From Incurvaria masculella (taxonomy: Eukaryota; Arthropoda; Insecta; Lepidoptera; Incurvariidae), in the NCBI GenBank assembly GCA_946894095.1, contig OX335643.1:8357036-8421035 (forward strand): a stretch of DNA of 64,000 nucleotides, given 5' to 3'. The position numbers and the translations under genes were made by a program. This document shows, one piece after another, positions 50,086-60,777 of this stretch (the stretch's first letter is position 1; every line of letters starts with the position of its first letter). Under the pieces are notes generated by a model, which was given only the letters and a program-made list of their open reading frames with translations, searched no databases and was not told the DNA's origin.

Positions 50086-53009
50086 AAAAGTATGAACACC
50101 AAAACATAGAACATGTTAGTAATTTAAACATATTGTTCTTGAATGTAAGAAGCATAAGAAATAAGATTGGTCAAATCGAATTATTCTTAGACCACTTGTA
50201 TGTCGAGAAAAAAATTTTGCCCGCATTATTGTGTTTTTGTGAAACTTGGTTAGAGAAAAATGAATGTACCTACCTCAATATCAATAAATATAAAGTTGCA
50301 ACAGAACAAAGTCGTGTAATATACAAGGGAGGAGGTACTGCAATATATTGTAGAGATGATGTAAATATTTATAATGAATTGGATTTAAGTACATATAATA
50401 TAGATAAAGTTGTAGAAGTTGTAGGCCTGCAGTTGAAGTTACTTTCGAACAAATATTTAAATATACTAACAGTCTACAGATCTACAGCTTCAACAGACTA
50501 TGACATATTTTGTGATGTATTAAGTCGAATTATAAATAAAAAATTTATGAAAAAATTTTTAATAATAGGTGATTTCAATATAAATATACTAGAAAAAAAG
50601 TCGAAGGGCTATAAATGTTTAACTCACTTTATGAACAGCCATAAAATCACATATATGCTAACTCAGCCTTCTAGGATAACTAACAAATCAGCCACGATAA
50701 TAGATAACGTCTTAACAAATTTAAAAAAAGATGATTTAGAAATATGTACTATATCATGCGACATATCAGATCATGAAGCCATTTTAATTAAGATTAAAAA
50801 TACAAAACCTCAAATCTCGAATACTATAAAATATATATTTATGAAAAATTATTGCAACCAAAATAAGGAATCATTCAAATCTAAATTGCAGGATATTAAC
50901 TGGTCTCATTTAAATTTAATCGATAGCTCAACTGAACGGTTTAAATATTTTTATAATTGTTTGACACATTTAGCTAGAAATACATTCCCAGTAGTAAAAA
51001 AATGCTTGCGTAATAACAAACATAATACGTGGGTCACACGCGGTCTTCGGAACTCTTTCAAGAAAAAGTGTGGATTACTAAAAGATTTAAAAGAAAATGG
51101 TACGGAAGAAAATAAACACTTCTTCATAAGATATAGAAGACTGTTAAACAAATGTATAACATTGGCCAAAAAAATTACTGATAGGAAGGAAATAACTAAC
51201 TCTAAAAACAAAGCAAGAGCGACTTGGAATATTATCAAAAGGCGAACAAATCAAACAAATCCAGAAAAAAAAGAAAACACAACACTCATAAAAGATAATA
51301 AAGAAATCAAAGACCCAAAACTAATCACACAAATATTTAATATTTTTTTTGCAAATATAGGTAAGCCTGAAGAAGAAGTAATAAGTACAGAATTCTACAA
51401 CTTATTAAAAAAAAATCAAACTGACACTATTAAATCGTTTTATCTTGAATATTTCACAGAAAAGGAAGTGTATAGTACAATCAAATCACTAAATAATAGT
51501 AAAAGTGTTGGTTATGACGAATTGAGAACTGATGTTTTGAAAGAAAATGCCTTCATTTTAAGTAGACCGCTCACCTCTGTCTTTAACACATGTATAAACG
51601 AGGGAACTTATCCAGATGAATTGAAAATTGCAAAGATTATACCAGTTTTTAAAAAGGGTGATAATAAAGATGTATCTAACTACAGGCCTCTCTCAATACT
51701 ATCACCCATTACTAAAATATTTGAAAAAATCATAGCCAGAAAATTGATGTGTTTTTTTGAAAAAAATAATATTTTGACTAGCAAACAAAACGCATATAGA
51801 AAAGATAAATCAACAACAAAAACAATAAAAGAACTTGTAGGAAATATAATAGATAAGTTAGATGATAAAAAGAAATGTGCTGGTCTATTCTGTGATCTGA
51901 GCAAAGCCTTTGATTGCGTAAATCACTCCATACTATTGAAAAAACCGGAATATTACGGTGTTCGAGGACCGCCATTGAACTTGCTCAGATCATACTTGAC
52001 AAACAGACAACAATACGTTGAAATTAGTAGTTATACTAAAAATGGAACTAGAATACAGGTACAGTCCGACAAAGAAACAATACAATATGGTGTCCCACAA
52101 GGGTCAGTGTTGGGTCCCTTATTGTTCTTAGTGTATATAAATGATCTTCCCAATCAACTCACTAAGAGTGATGCATATTTATTTGCGGATGATACTAGTT
52201 GCACTGTGCACGGAAACACAACTCACGATTTGTTTAAGAATATGAACATAACATTAAACGAATTGTCGAATTGGTTTTACCACAATAACTTGAAATTAAA
52301 TAAAGATAAGAGCCAACATATGATTTATAAAATGAAAAATAAAACAGTAGAAGATGAACAAATAGAGAACTTTCCTTTCAAAAAAGTGGACAAAATAACA
52401 TTTCTAGGAGTCATAGTCGAAAGCAATCTAAACTGGAAATCACAAATAGAAAAAGTATCAAAAAAACTTGCTAACGCCTGCTATGCACTAAAAACTATAA
52501 GAAAATACACAAACATAGAAACATTAAAAACTGTATATTTTGCATACTTTGCGTCAATTCTGCGATATAGCTTGGAAGTGTGGGGAGGAAGTAGAGAAAT
52601 AACTAAAATACTTAAATTTCAAAAAAAGGCACTCAGAATAATCACTTTTTCGAAATGGGACGAAACATGCAAACCAATTTTTAGAGAACACAAAATTCTT
52701 ACCGTAACTTGTATGTATATTTTTCAATTATGTACAAATACCCATAAAAACATAAATGATATAGTTAAACAAGGAGATCAACAAAATAAATATGTATTAA
52801 GAGATAGATTAAAGCTATCAGTTCCACCAGCTAGAACAAAACTCAAGGCAAACAGTTTTAACTCACTATCGATTAAGATGTTCAATAAATTGCCAAACGA
52901 AATGAAGACCATTAAAAATACCAAGTTGTTTGAGCGAGAGCTGAAGGATTTTTTGATAAGAAACTCATTTTATACGCTTAATGATTTCTTTAACGTGACT
53001 AGTAAATGA
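50043..53009 (+). CDS. LINE ORF2: AP-like endonuclease and reverse transcriptase
   Basis: Open from 50043 (after a TAA) and overlaps the end of ORF1 by 43 bases in a different frame (-1 relative to ORF1). Homology begins at NILFLNVRSIRNK (from about 50124), and no ATG lies in the first 130 codons. Counting from the TTG at 50133: endonuclease motifs Asn4, Glu37 (CETWL), GDFN at 146-149 and SDH at 212-214. RT motifs include IPVFKKGDNKDVSNYRPLS, FCDLSKAFDCVNH, GVPQGSVLGPL (about 653) and FADDT (about 685), with Phe for the usual Tyr. The C-terminus has the AYFASILRYSLEVWG-type thumb region. Functional by inspection. Confidence 0.93.
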   Translation, partial: SLFSTCTLSRQCEVKKYEHQNIEHVSNLNILFLNVRSIRNKIGQIELFLDHLYVEKKILPALLCFCETWLEKNECTYLNINKYKVATEQSRVIYKGGGTAIYCRDDVNIYNELDLSTYNIDKVVEVVGLQLKLLSNKYLNILTVYRSTASTDYDIFCDVLSRIINKKFMKKFLIIGDFNINILEKKSKGYKCLTHFMNSHKITYMLTQPSRITNKSATIIDNVLTNLKKDDLEICTISCDISDHEAILIKIKNTKPQISNTIKYIFMKNYCNQNKESFKSKLQDINWSHLNLIDSSTERFKYFYNCLTHLARNTFPVVKKCLRNNKHNTWVTRGLRNSFKKKCGLLKDLKENGTEENKHFFIRYRRLLNKCITLAKKITDRKEITNSKNKARATWNIIKRRTNQTNPEKKENTTLIKDNKEIKDPKLITQIFNIFFANIGKPEEEVISTEFYNLLKKNQTDTIKSFYLEYFTEKEVYSTIKSLNNSKSVGYDELRTDVLKENAFILSRPLTSVFNTCINEGTYPDELKIAKIIPVFKKGDNKDVSNYRPLSILSPITKIFEKIIARKLMCFFEKNNILTSKQNAYRKDKSTTKTIKELVGNIIDKLDDKKKCAGLFCDLSKAFDCVNHSILLKKPEYYGVRGPPLNLLRSYLTNRQQYVEISSYTKNGTRIQVQSDKETIQYGVPQGSVLGPLLFLVYINDLPNQLTKSDAYLFADDTSCTVHGNTTHDLFKNMNITLNELSNWFYHNNLKLNKDKSQHMIYKMKNKTVEDEQIENFPFKKVDKITFLGVIVESNLNWKSQIEKVSKKLANACYALKTIRKYTNIETLKTVYFAYFASILRYSLEVWGGSREITKILKFQKKALRIITFSKWDETCKPIFREHKILTVTCMYIFQLCTNTHKNINDIVKQGDQQNKYVLRDRLKLSVPPARTKLKANSFNSLSIKMFNKLPNEMKTIKNTKLFERELKDFLIRNSFYTLNDFFNVTSK

Positions 53010-53407
53010 ACAGTTTTTCAAACCTAAGTAAGTTAAAATCATTAAAATGAGTTTTCTTGAATACTTTTATTTTGCCTATTTTATTATTTGAACTATACCT
53101 ACTCAGTGATTTGATTCTAAATTTTGAAATTGGTCCCAATCAATTCTATGAAACGGATATGTTAATAATTTTATGGTTTTTTTTTTTTTTTTACAAATTA
53201 TATTTTTACTTCTAATATTTGAGCTGCACTTATGATGATTTTAACTTCCCTATAATTTTTAAGAAATGTTGAATTGTATTTATGATTAATGTGTGATGTT
53301 GAATTATTTGATTGTTTAATGTATTGTTTGAAATTGAATTGTGATTGAAATGTTCTCATACTAAACGGTGTTAATGAACTATTAAATAAATAAATAAATA
53401 AATACCT

Positions 53408-54954
53408 TTGCTTAAAAAAGGAGATAGGAGCTCAGTAAAAAAATATAGACCAGTGTCCATACTCCCAATATTCTCAAAAATATATGAAAAAGTGGTTTTG
53501 AAACGTATGTTGTCTTTCATCAATGAGAATAGCATTCTAGACCCTAACCAACATGGTTTTGTAGAGGATAGATCCATTGTTACCGCAGCGTTCTCACTCA
53601 CAAAGAGCATAATTGAATCAGTGGATAAAGGTGAACATGTAATAGGACTTTTTCTAGATTTAACAGCTGCTTTCGATATGGTGAACCACGAAATGCTAAT
53701 TACCAAATTATATTTTTATGGCATACGAGGAACTGCCCTCAAATGCATGCGCTCGTATTTGACAATTAGTCTCAGTTACACACTACAATGATAAAACGGG
53801 TTTCAAGGAAGAAAACAACTCAGATTGGGCCCAAATATCACACGGGGTTTCGCAGGGTTCAATTTTGGGTCCATTACTGTACATCCTTTACGTAAACGAT
53901 TTCCCAAGCTTTCTGACAAGCATTCGCACATTGTAATGTTTGCCGATGACTCCAATGCAATCATTAGAGGGAAAAAACCGGCCAAGTGCGAGTCGGACTC
54001 GCACACGAAGGGTTCCGTACCATCGCACAAGATTAAAAAAAAACACGTTTTTTGTATGGGGCCCCCCTTTAATTATTATTATTTTATAATGTTACCTATT
54101 TGTTGTTATAGCGGCAAAATAAATACATAATTTGTGAAAATTTCAGCTTCCTCCTACGGACAGACGGACGGACGGACGGACGGACGGACGGACGGACGGA
54201 CGGACGGACGGACGGACAGCGGAGGCTTAGTAATAGGGTTCCGTTTTCACCCTTTGGGTACGGAACCCTAAAAATGAAGCATGTTAAAAATTAGGCCAAG
54301 CTAGTGGTAGACAAAATTATAAATTGGTTTGCATGCAACCCTCTTGCTAAACGAGAGCAAAACTATGTGTACCATATTCACGACGGGACAGAATCAAAAA
54401 GTTGCTTCACAACTGGAAACGATCTTTATAAATAATGTAGCAGTTGAAGTTGTGGATTCAACAAAATTTCTTGGGCTACATGTAGACAAACATTTAAATT
54501 GGGACGTCCATATAGAGCATTTGTGTCGTGTACTCGCTAAAGTGTGTTATTGTCTAAAGGTGCTTGCACGTTTTTGAACGAAACGCTGTTGACAGTGTAC
54601 CATGCCTACTTTCAATCTAATTTATATTTTGGTATTGAGCTTTGGGGTAACATTGGAAATGTCACTAGCGTGCTGAAACTGCAGAAACGCGCTATTAGAA
54701 TTATTACCAAATCTAACAAAAGAGAGTACGCAACTTGTGCAAGTATAGCACAAGAAATAAGTATAGACTGAATGATGTGAAACACTCTTTATCATTCTAT
54801 GAAAAAGGCATGTTTAGTACTAGCATTAAAATATATAACACAATTACTACAGAAATAAAATTAAATGAAAATATCAATAAATTTAAACGAGAATTAAAGA
54901 AATGGATTCTCAAGAAAAACTTTTACAATTTGCAGGAATTTCTCAGTGCATAAT
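53408..54954 (+). pseudogene. Broken LINE reverse transcriptase
   Basis: Frame 1: LKKGDRSSVKKYRPVSILPI through FLDLTAAFDMVNHEMLITKL. Then, after breaks, GVSQGSILGPLLYILYVNDF and MFADDSNAIIRG (active site). A 300-base repeat follows, then VVDSTKFLGLHVDKHLNWDV, LWGNIGNVTSVLKLQKRAIR and FKRELKKWILKKNFYNL before TAA. Several frameshifts and an in-frame TAA near 53935. Confidence 0.88.
53973..54273 (+). repeat. (ACGG)n-bearing interspersed repeat, copy 7, inserted in RT
   Basis: accggccaagtgcgagtcgg to ccctttgggtacggaaccct, with the longest ACGG tract in the window (54158-54218). RT coding sequence on both sides gives clear insertion ends. Confidence 0.92.
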
Positions 54955-55069
54955 AATGTGATGTTATATATTGGTATGTGTACGACATAAGGCTGATGAT
55001 GTGCTGTGTAATTATGTAGACCTCTGTATATTTGCACCACAAATAAATTTCTGATTCTGATTCTAAAAA

Positions 55070-55317
55070 AAATTAAAAAATATATATTGTCGGTCGATGT
55101 GTCTAACATTCCTGTATACGAGTATTGAAGCGTTTTCTTCTTAAAATTAATTGAATAACTATTTCTTGAACGTTCATTGATGAGGATAATGATGGATGCA
55201 TTGAAACGAGTGTAAGACCAGGGACCCCCCCCACTTAGGGCTCGATGCAAAAAAAACCAAGTGACCTCGCGGGGTAACACTGTTACCTAATATCCGAAAC
55301 GAACCGGACAAGGGCGC
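55070..55317. other. Intergenic spacer
   Basis: Nothing recognised. Confidence 0.4.
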
Positions 55318-55487
55318 TTCACTTAGGGCCGAGTGCACGAAAGGACAAAAAATCAAAATCAACGTCAACGTCTGATCAAACACGTCACTTTGTGTGGACA
55401 CTATTAAAGGAACTCTATGCGGATCACTAAAAGTGACGTGTTTGAACATTGATTAACTCGTCCGTCTCTTCGTGCAACCGGGGCTTA
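55318..55487. mobile_element. MITE family E, copy 4 (most complete)
   Basis: Begins cttagggccgagtgcacgaa and ends cttcgtgcaaccggggctta. The arms invert through aaacacgtcactttgtgtgg and aaaagtgacgtgtttgaaca. About 170 bases, almost entirely a fold-back. Confidence 0.82.
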
Positions 55488-55609
55488 GAGCTGTCTCCAA
55501 GGGAAGGAAGCGAAATGAAACGAGAATGTAACTTACCTACAGTCCAGTTTTGACGTTCCTGCAATCGTATTCTGTACGACGCCTAGACGCAAGTTGCAAA
55601 ATGTCCGCG

Positions 55610-55690
55610 CTCGACCTGCGATTGTATCATCGAACTGGATCAAATGATGGTCGAAGTGGCAATGAAAAATGTTTCGTGTTTTCCATTCAG
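55610..55690 (+). repeat. Composite SINE body fragment
   Basis: aaatgatggtcgaagtggca then tcgtgttttccattcagct. Confidence 0.6.
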
Positions 55691-55694
55691 CTAA

Positions 55695-56300
55695 ATGCAT
55701 GGACAGTTAAATAAAACTTATTAGGAAAACAGTTCATTAAACACTTCTTAACTTAAAAAAGTAAAAATAAATGTCATAAATGCCCTTTTAGTTAAATGTA
55801 CCTTTTCGTACTTAGCAAGTACGTTCGAGGGTACATCGCTTATTCCAAGAAATGCGATACGTATGAACGCATAATCGACCGTGAAGTAAGGACAACATAA
55901 TCAAAGAAAGAGCGCAGTAAAAATAATTACTTTATGGTAAGTAAATGGTTACGTATCTTTATTATATATTTTAATAAACAATCAATATTTTAGTTCTACA
56001 AAACTAACCAAGGAATATATAATAGAGTTCCTTATCGATGGATGTGTCGTCACAAATGATAAATTAGTTGAAAAAAAAAAATACTCCTTCCGGAGATCGC
56101 CATTATAGTTTGTTTGCTGAACGCTGGAGTCAGTTGGAGCTACGGAATTTAGTGGTGGTGGTGGTATCACAGAATAAATAATAGTGGTGGTATTTCCGTA
56201 ATGTTGTGAAATTACCTAAAACTTGGGGGCGAAGCTCTGGCGGAAATTAAACTGCAGGATCTCATGACTTCCTTTTATTTAATTAATAAAGAAGTTAATA
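55695..56300. other. Intergenic sequence, nothing recognised
   Basis: A short duplicate (gtaccttttcgtacttagca near 55797) resembles 36082. No gene. Confidence 0.4.
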
Positions 56301-56302
56301 AT

Positions 56303-56694
56303 AAGGCTCGTAGCCCAGTGGCGCGGGGACTGGCCTAGCGTACCATAGGCCCGGGTTCAATTCCAACTGTCTTTCTCTTTCCGAGTTCGACAAGTGCATT
56401 TCGTCACGAATGCGAGCTGCTCCATGGTTCGGAATCCATGTAAAACTTTAGGTCCCCTTCCCCTACTAGGTGGTAGGGTTTAAGCCCGCCCGGGTTGGTA
56501 CCATCGCATTGGATGAAAAGGTGGTCGAAGCGGCAATGAAAAATTGTCCGTGTTTTCGACCCAGTCCAGTGTAGCCGTGCTCATAAAGGGTCCTGGCATG
56601 GCACCTAATTCCTTCGGGAATGTGGTGTATTGGCCTAATATCATAACGGTAGTTGTGTGGTATTAGCCATCCATGTCAGGTCCCATAAAAAAAA
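56303..56694 (+). repeat. tRNA-headed composite SINE, full length
   Basis: ggctcgtagcccagtggcgc, B box gggttcaattcc, and a tail ending ccatccatgtcaggtcccat with poly(A). A 13-base deletion in the head compared with 31446. Confidence 0.9.
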
Positions 56695-57520
56695 CTAAAG
56701 AAAAAGTCCTCGTGAAGAAAAAATACCTTTCCTTTTCAAGATGTCACACAGCGTAGTATACAATTTTAGATGGCTATCAACAATTTTACTTCTCAAAATT
56801 CAACCATTTGGGCTGTCACTGTCACCAAATTGACTCACTGAATTAAAAAAGATGAGAGATAAATTGATTGTTTGTATATTAAACATATAATTTTACTTAT
56901 CTTTTTTATGATTTTTTATGCATTTGCACACAGTTTTGTATTTAAATTATAGCTAGACCATATACCTACAAATGAACTTTTTTATTATTGAGATTCCTTG
57001 TAATTGTTTTTAAACCAATATAACTGTTGTTTTACTTACGCCCTTATAGGACTTGTCCCTATCCCCCCCTAGCCCAATATATGCATCATAGTAATTAATA
57101 CAGGAATGCTTCCAATGACAAAAAAACTCTAAGCTAGTTGTCTATTTCACTTCGTGGTTCAGATAGGAACCCTTCTGCTCTTCTATTCTATACTATAGCT
57201 CTGTTACTAATAAACCCAGAAAACCTCTGAATATTCATTCATCATACTTACCATTTTCAACCACCTAGACTTACCTTTCTGCAAGAAGTTATGATTTGTT
57301 AATTATTTAATATTAACAGCCAAATAAAGGACTAGCCTATCAACTATCTCGATATTTCTTCCCGAGTAAGTACAAGGCAATGACAAAAATAGTAGAATTA
57401 CATTTTTGCTGTTCATAATACAATTCCTATGCTTAGAACTTAATTAAAATGCTGCAAATGAAGTGATACTCCACATCCTGGCAATACTATGGAGCGTGCT
57501 TTTTCGCAAGTTCGAGCAGC
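56695..57520. other. Intergenic AT-rich sequence
   Basis: Nothing recognised. Confidence 0.4.
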
Positions 57521-57800
57521 CGTCAGGTGATGTTCCGTCTCGTTCTGCCGCGGCCGAGCACACGCCCCTCTAGAGCGAGACGGCCGCGGCTCGCCCACCG
57601 CAGACAAATGTCCGGTGCGCGCGCGGCGCGTCGCTCCGCAACGAAATGTGGGTCATTATTTCTAATTTTTCTTTGCGAATTTACGACGAGCAGGCTACAC
57701 CTTCGTACGGCTGCGAGATGGACATTCCTCGGGTTTGACCTAAAATTCCATCTCCGCCCACGCCACCGCGACAGCCGCGTCGGACTGCTTCGCCACTGGG
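57520..57800. other. GC-rich island, possible promoter or noncoding exon
   Basis: CpG-rich sequence (cgttctgccgcggccgagca; gtgcgcgcgcggcgcgtcgc). It lies upstream of the Usp2 long isoform (minus) and of the plus-strand exon at 58.4 kb, so it could serve either or both. No coding homology. Confidence 0.35.
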
Positions 57801-58114
57801 TACCGAATTCTTGTTTTTTTTTTAATTACACGATTTTTTTTTAAAGAAAGACCTAAATTTATTTGTAGATACTCTCTCCATATATTTGTAAATGTATTTT
57901 TTCTTTGTTTTAACATCAACTTTCGCCATAAAGCCGCAATATAAGCGCGGGAGTGATTTTTCGGAATTAAAAATATTTTTAACATTGTAGAAGATCTGCC
58001 GGCAGTGAAATTTCTAATCTTGTCAGATAAAACGAAAGTGTAACAGTGAAAGAGTTGACTTATCGGACATTTAATTTTATATCCTTTATCTTTTCATATC
58101 AATTTATCGAACAG

Positions 58115-58200
58115 AGTTTCCTTCGTTAGAGCGGCGCGCGTCGGCTGCGCAGACAGTGTAGGCCTACATTTCGCGGAGACGCGCGCGCCGTGCGAATTTT
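58115..58200 (+). promoter_or_regulatory. CpG-rich candidate promoter of the plus-strand gene
   Basis: gcggcgcgcgtcggctgcgc and cgcggagacgcgcgcgccgt about 180-250 bases upstream of the ATG at 58375. No TATA box identified. Confidence 0.4.
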
Positions 58201-58430
58201 TCGCGAATCTTTGTCTTCTTAGAATCCAACTGGAATCATTACCAAATAATAAATGTTTATGTAGTTTCCCTAAAAAAACCCTGGGAGATGGAATTAGCAG
58301 AGGACATTAAGTTGAATGTGTTTTTAAAGTGAACATTTGACTGAAAAGTTGAAGTGAACCTGGTATGGATTGCGATGAACGTTAAAATGCGGAAAATGCT
58401 GGTTGCAGGTGGACAATTTTGCATCACAGG
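58200..58430 (+). CDS. Candidate first exon of an unidentified plus-strand gene
   Basis: A leader ends at the strong donor CACAGG|gtaagtac (58430/58431). The ATG at 58375 opens MNVKMRKMLVAGGQFCIT to the donor, 18 codons plus two bases, with no stop. Met codons at positions 1, 5 and 8 are alternative starts. A six-codon upstream ORF (58365-58385, MDCDER) overlaps the start and may damp translation. A short basic N-terminus before a possible membrane anchor in the next exon would fit a type II membrane protein, but this is a guess. The downstream exons are not found before 64000. Confidence 0.5.
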
Positions 58431-60770
58431 GTAAGTACAATATTATTAACACCCCATAGCGAGCTCCTTTTTAATAAAAAATCTGTACTCGTCTCAGTTT
58501 GAGACCTAATTTTATTTTAAATGCTGGATGTATTTTTCTTCTAAAACTATTTATATTAGGTATGTACCTATTTCCAATCATAATTAAAACTTAATTTAAC
58601 ATATAATTAAACTCAGTATAAACTTTTTTTTAAAACATACTCAATTTTTTTATTTTTTCCTAAAACGTAGCCAATAGCTTAGAGATGTTTTTCAAGCTTT
58701 CCTGGTTTAGAAATCTACAGAATCTAGGTACGTACTGTACCAAATTAAAATTTTATTTTGTACCTATACATTGATACTTTTCAATTGTCAATACGTAGGT
58801 AAACTAGATACCCATGGAGGTGAAGAATTTATTTCCTCACCTCCATGTAGGTGTCTATGTAGGAAAAAAATCTTAAAACTAAAAAAAAACTAGGTTCTCC
58901 GTCGTAATGATATTTTACTTATTGAATAAAGATACTTATACCTACTTTAGGATCAGATTTCTTAATCAGATTAAATATTAGATCAATGATTGTAATAAGG
59001 AGATAGGCAAATATTTGAGGTAGGTAGAAAGGTGAGTCCGTCGGCAAATGCTTTTTCCCACCAATAATAGGTACCACGGAATTGATTTTTCTAGGCAGGC
59101 TTCCCTTTTAAAGGTAACCAACATTTCTAGATGACCTTTTCTTGCTTTTATTCTTTCATTGAAGCTTAATAAGGTATAAAACACAGTAAACTGAGTATCT
59201 ACCTAAAGAGGTAATTTTTTCAACATTCGATCTAAATCGATTTTTTTAATATTTAATTTTGAAAAGGAGGAAGATTTCAATCTTCCTATTTTATTATTTT
59301 CCCGATCAAGGTATTTTTAGAAGATAGGTAGGTAGGTACCTGGGTCTTCAATTAAGTTTAACTGTAAGTTTTAAATGTATCGTTACCCATCGCCCAAATG
59401 TTTTTAGGTAGGCACCTATCTATCTATATAACTTTTAATTTAATTTTAATTACTCGATTCATGCAAAAAAGGAGAAACTATTTCCTATCAAAACTTAATG
59501 AAAACGTTACCTATTTTCTCAGTCGCCCATACCTACATTTAATTTATCGAATAAAGACAAACTGGGATCAGATTTCTTAAAAAAAATTGTCAGTGATTGA
59601 ATAGATACTACCTAGATGATTGTAATAAGGAGATAGGTACTTAGGCAAATATTTGAGGTAGGTAGATGAGTCCGTCGGCAAGTGATTTTTTTCACCAACA
59701 ATCGCACAAATACTATTGTCAAGGTAGGTTTACCTTTTAAAGGTAACCGATCTTTCTATATGTACCTTTTTATGCTTTTACATCATAATCTAAATGGATT
59801 TTGAAAAGTAATGTTTGGGGTTTTGACTATATTTTTGTCTTCAATAAGTCTAAGGGCTTTTTATCATTTTTAGATAAATTAATCATTACCGATCGCGCAA
59901 ATGTTTGTAGGTAGGTACCTATCTATCTAGATAACGTTTAATAAAATTTTAATTACACGATTCCTGGCAGGGAAAAATCTATTTCCTATCAAAACAAAAA
60001 AAAAACTAGTTACTTAGTAGCAGACATTTTATTTAAAGAATGAAGACAAATTGGGATCAGATTCCTAAATTTTTTTAAATAGTCATGAAATAGATGGATG
60101 ATTGTAATAAGGAAATACCTAGGCAAAGATATGGGGTAGATAGATGAGTCCGTCGGCAAGTGATTTTTCCACCAACAATAGCACGAAAATTATTGTCAAG
60201 GTAGGTTTACCTTTTAAAGGTAACCAATTAGATTTACCTTTTCTTGCTTTTATTCTTTCATTGAAGCTAAATAAAGTTTAAACTATGACTAAACAGAATA
60301 CCTACTTGAAGAGGTAATTTTTTTTTTTTTATCTAAATATATTTTTAAAAGGTTTAATTTTGAAAAGGGGTTTGAAATCTTAGTATACTATTTTCATTCG
60401 TTTCACGATCAAGGTTTTTTTATAAGGTTTTGACCATATTTTTGCTTTTAATTGAGTTAAGGGCGCCTTCATCATTTTTGGATAAATTTATTATTACCTC
60501 TACCTGTATCGTTAGTAGGGTACCTTCCTACCTACTCTCTTTCGTTAGGTTCACAATAATTAGGTGCCTACTTATATCACTTTTAGGCCTATATTCTGTA
60601 GTGATAATTTCATAAAAATAATATCTAATAAGTTTAAAAATATGTATAACTATTAAAACTGCAGGTTGTCATGAAATCTATGAGTAATCTAATCCAACAA
60701 GATACAATAATAAAATAATCAAGAAATAAGAAGAAAATAATTAAAGATTGTTTATTTAGAATCTTTATTC
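58431..60770 (+). repeat. Intron with an imperfect triplication
   Basis: Three diverged copies of a block of about 0.5-0.6 kb. Landmarks: gggatcagatttcttaa-type near 58950, 59563 and 60053; gattgtaataagga near 58988, 59618 and 60100; gagtccgtcggcaa; ccttttaaaggtaacc. AT-rich, non-coding. Confidence 0.8.
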
Positions 60771-60777
60771 CATACAG

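Larger units (their letters stand above)
48380..53403 (+). mobile_element. Intact CR1/Jockey-type non-LTR retrotransposon
   Basis: Two uninterrupted ORFs on the plus strand (48511-50085 and about 50043-53009), a 3' UTR of about 0.4 kb and a (TAAA)n tail at 53384-53403. With no stops or frameshifts in about 4.5 kb of coding sequence, it is a young copy. The exact 5' end and target duplication were not found. The clade (Jockey, Daphne or CR1/L2) needs an RT tree. Confidence 0.9.
53404..55066 (+). mobile_element. Second, decayed non-LTR retrotransposon abutting the first
   Basis: Begins mid-RT exactly where the first element's (TAAA)n tail ends. It is interrupted by the ACGG repeat at 53973 and ends with a (TGATTC)n-type tail near 55045-55066. 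Either 5'-truncated, or the remnant into which the intact element inserted with loss of the left part. Confidence 0.85.

Noticed and set aside
57527..57844. 105-aa frame MMFRLVLPRPS
   Set aside because: GC-rich promoter-like island. Arg-rich frame ends in poly(Phe) from an AT tract with no homology.
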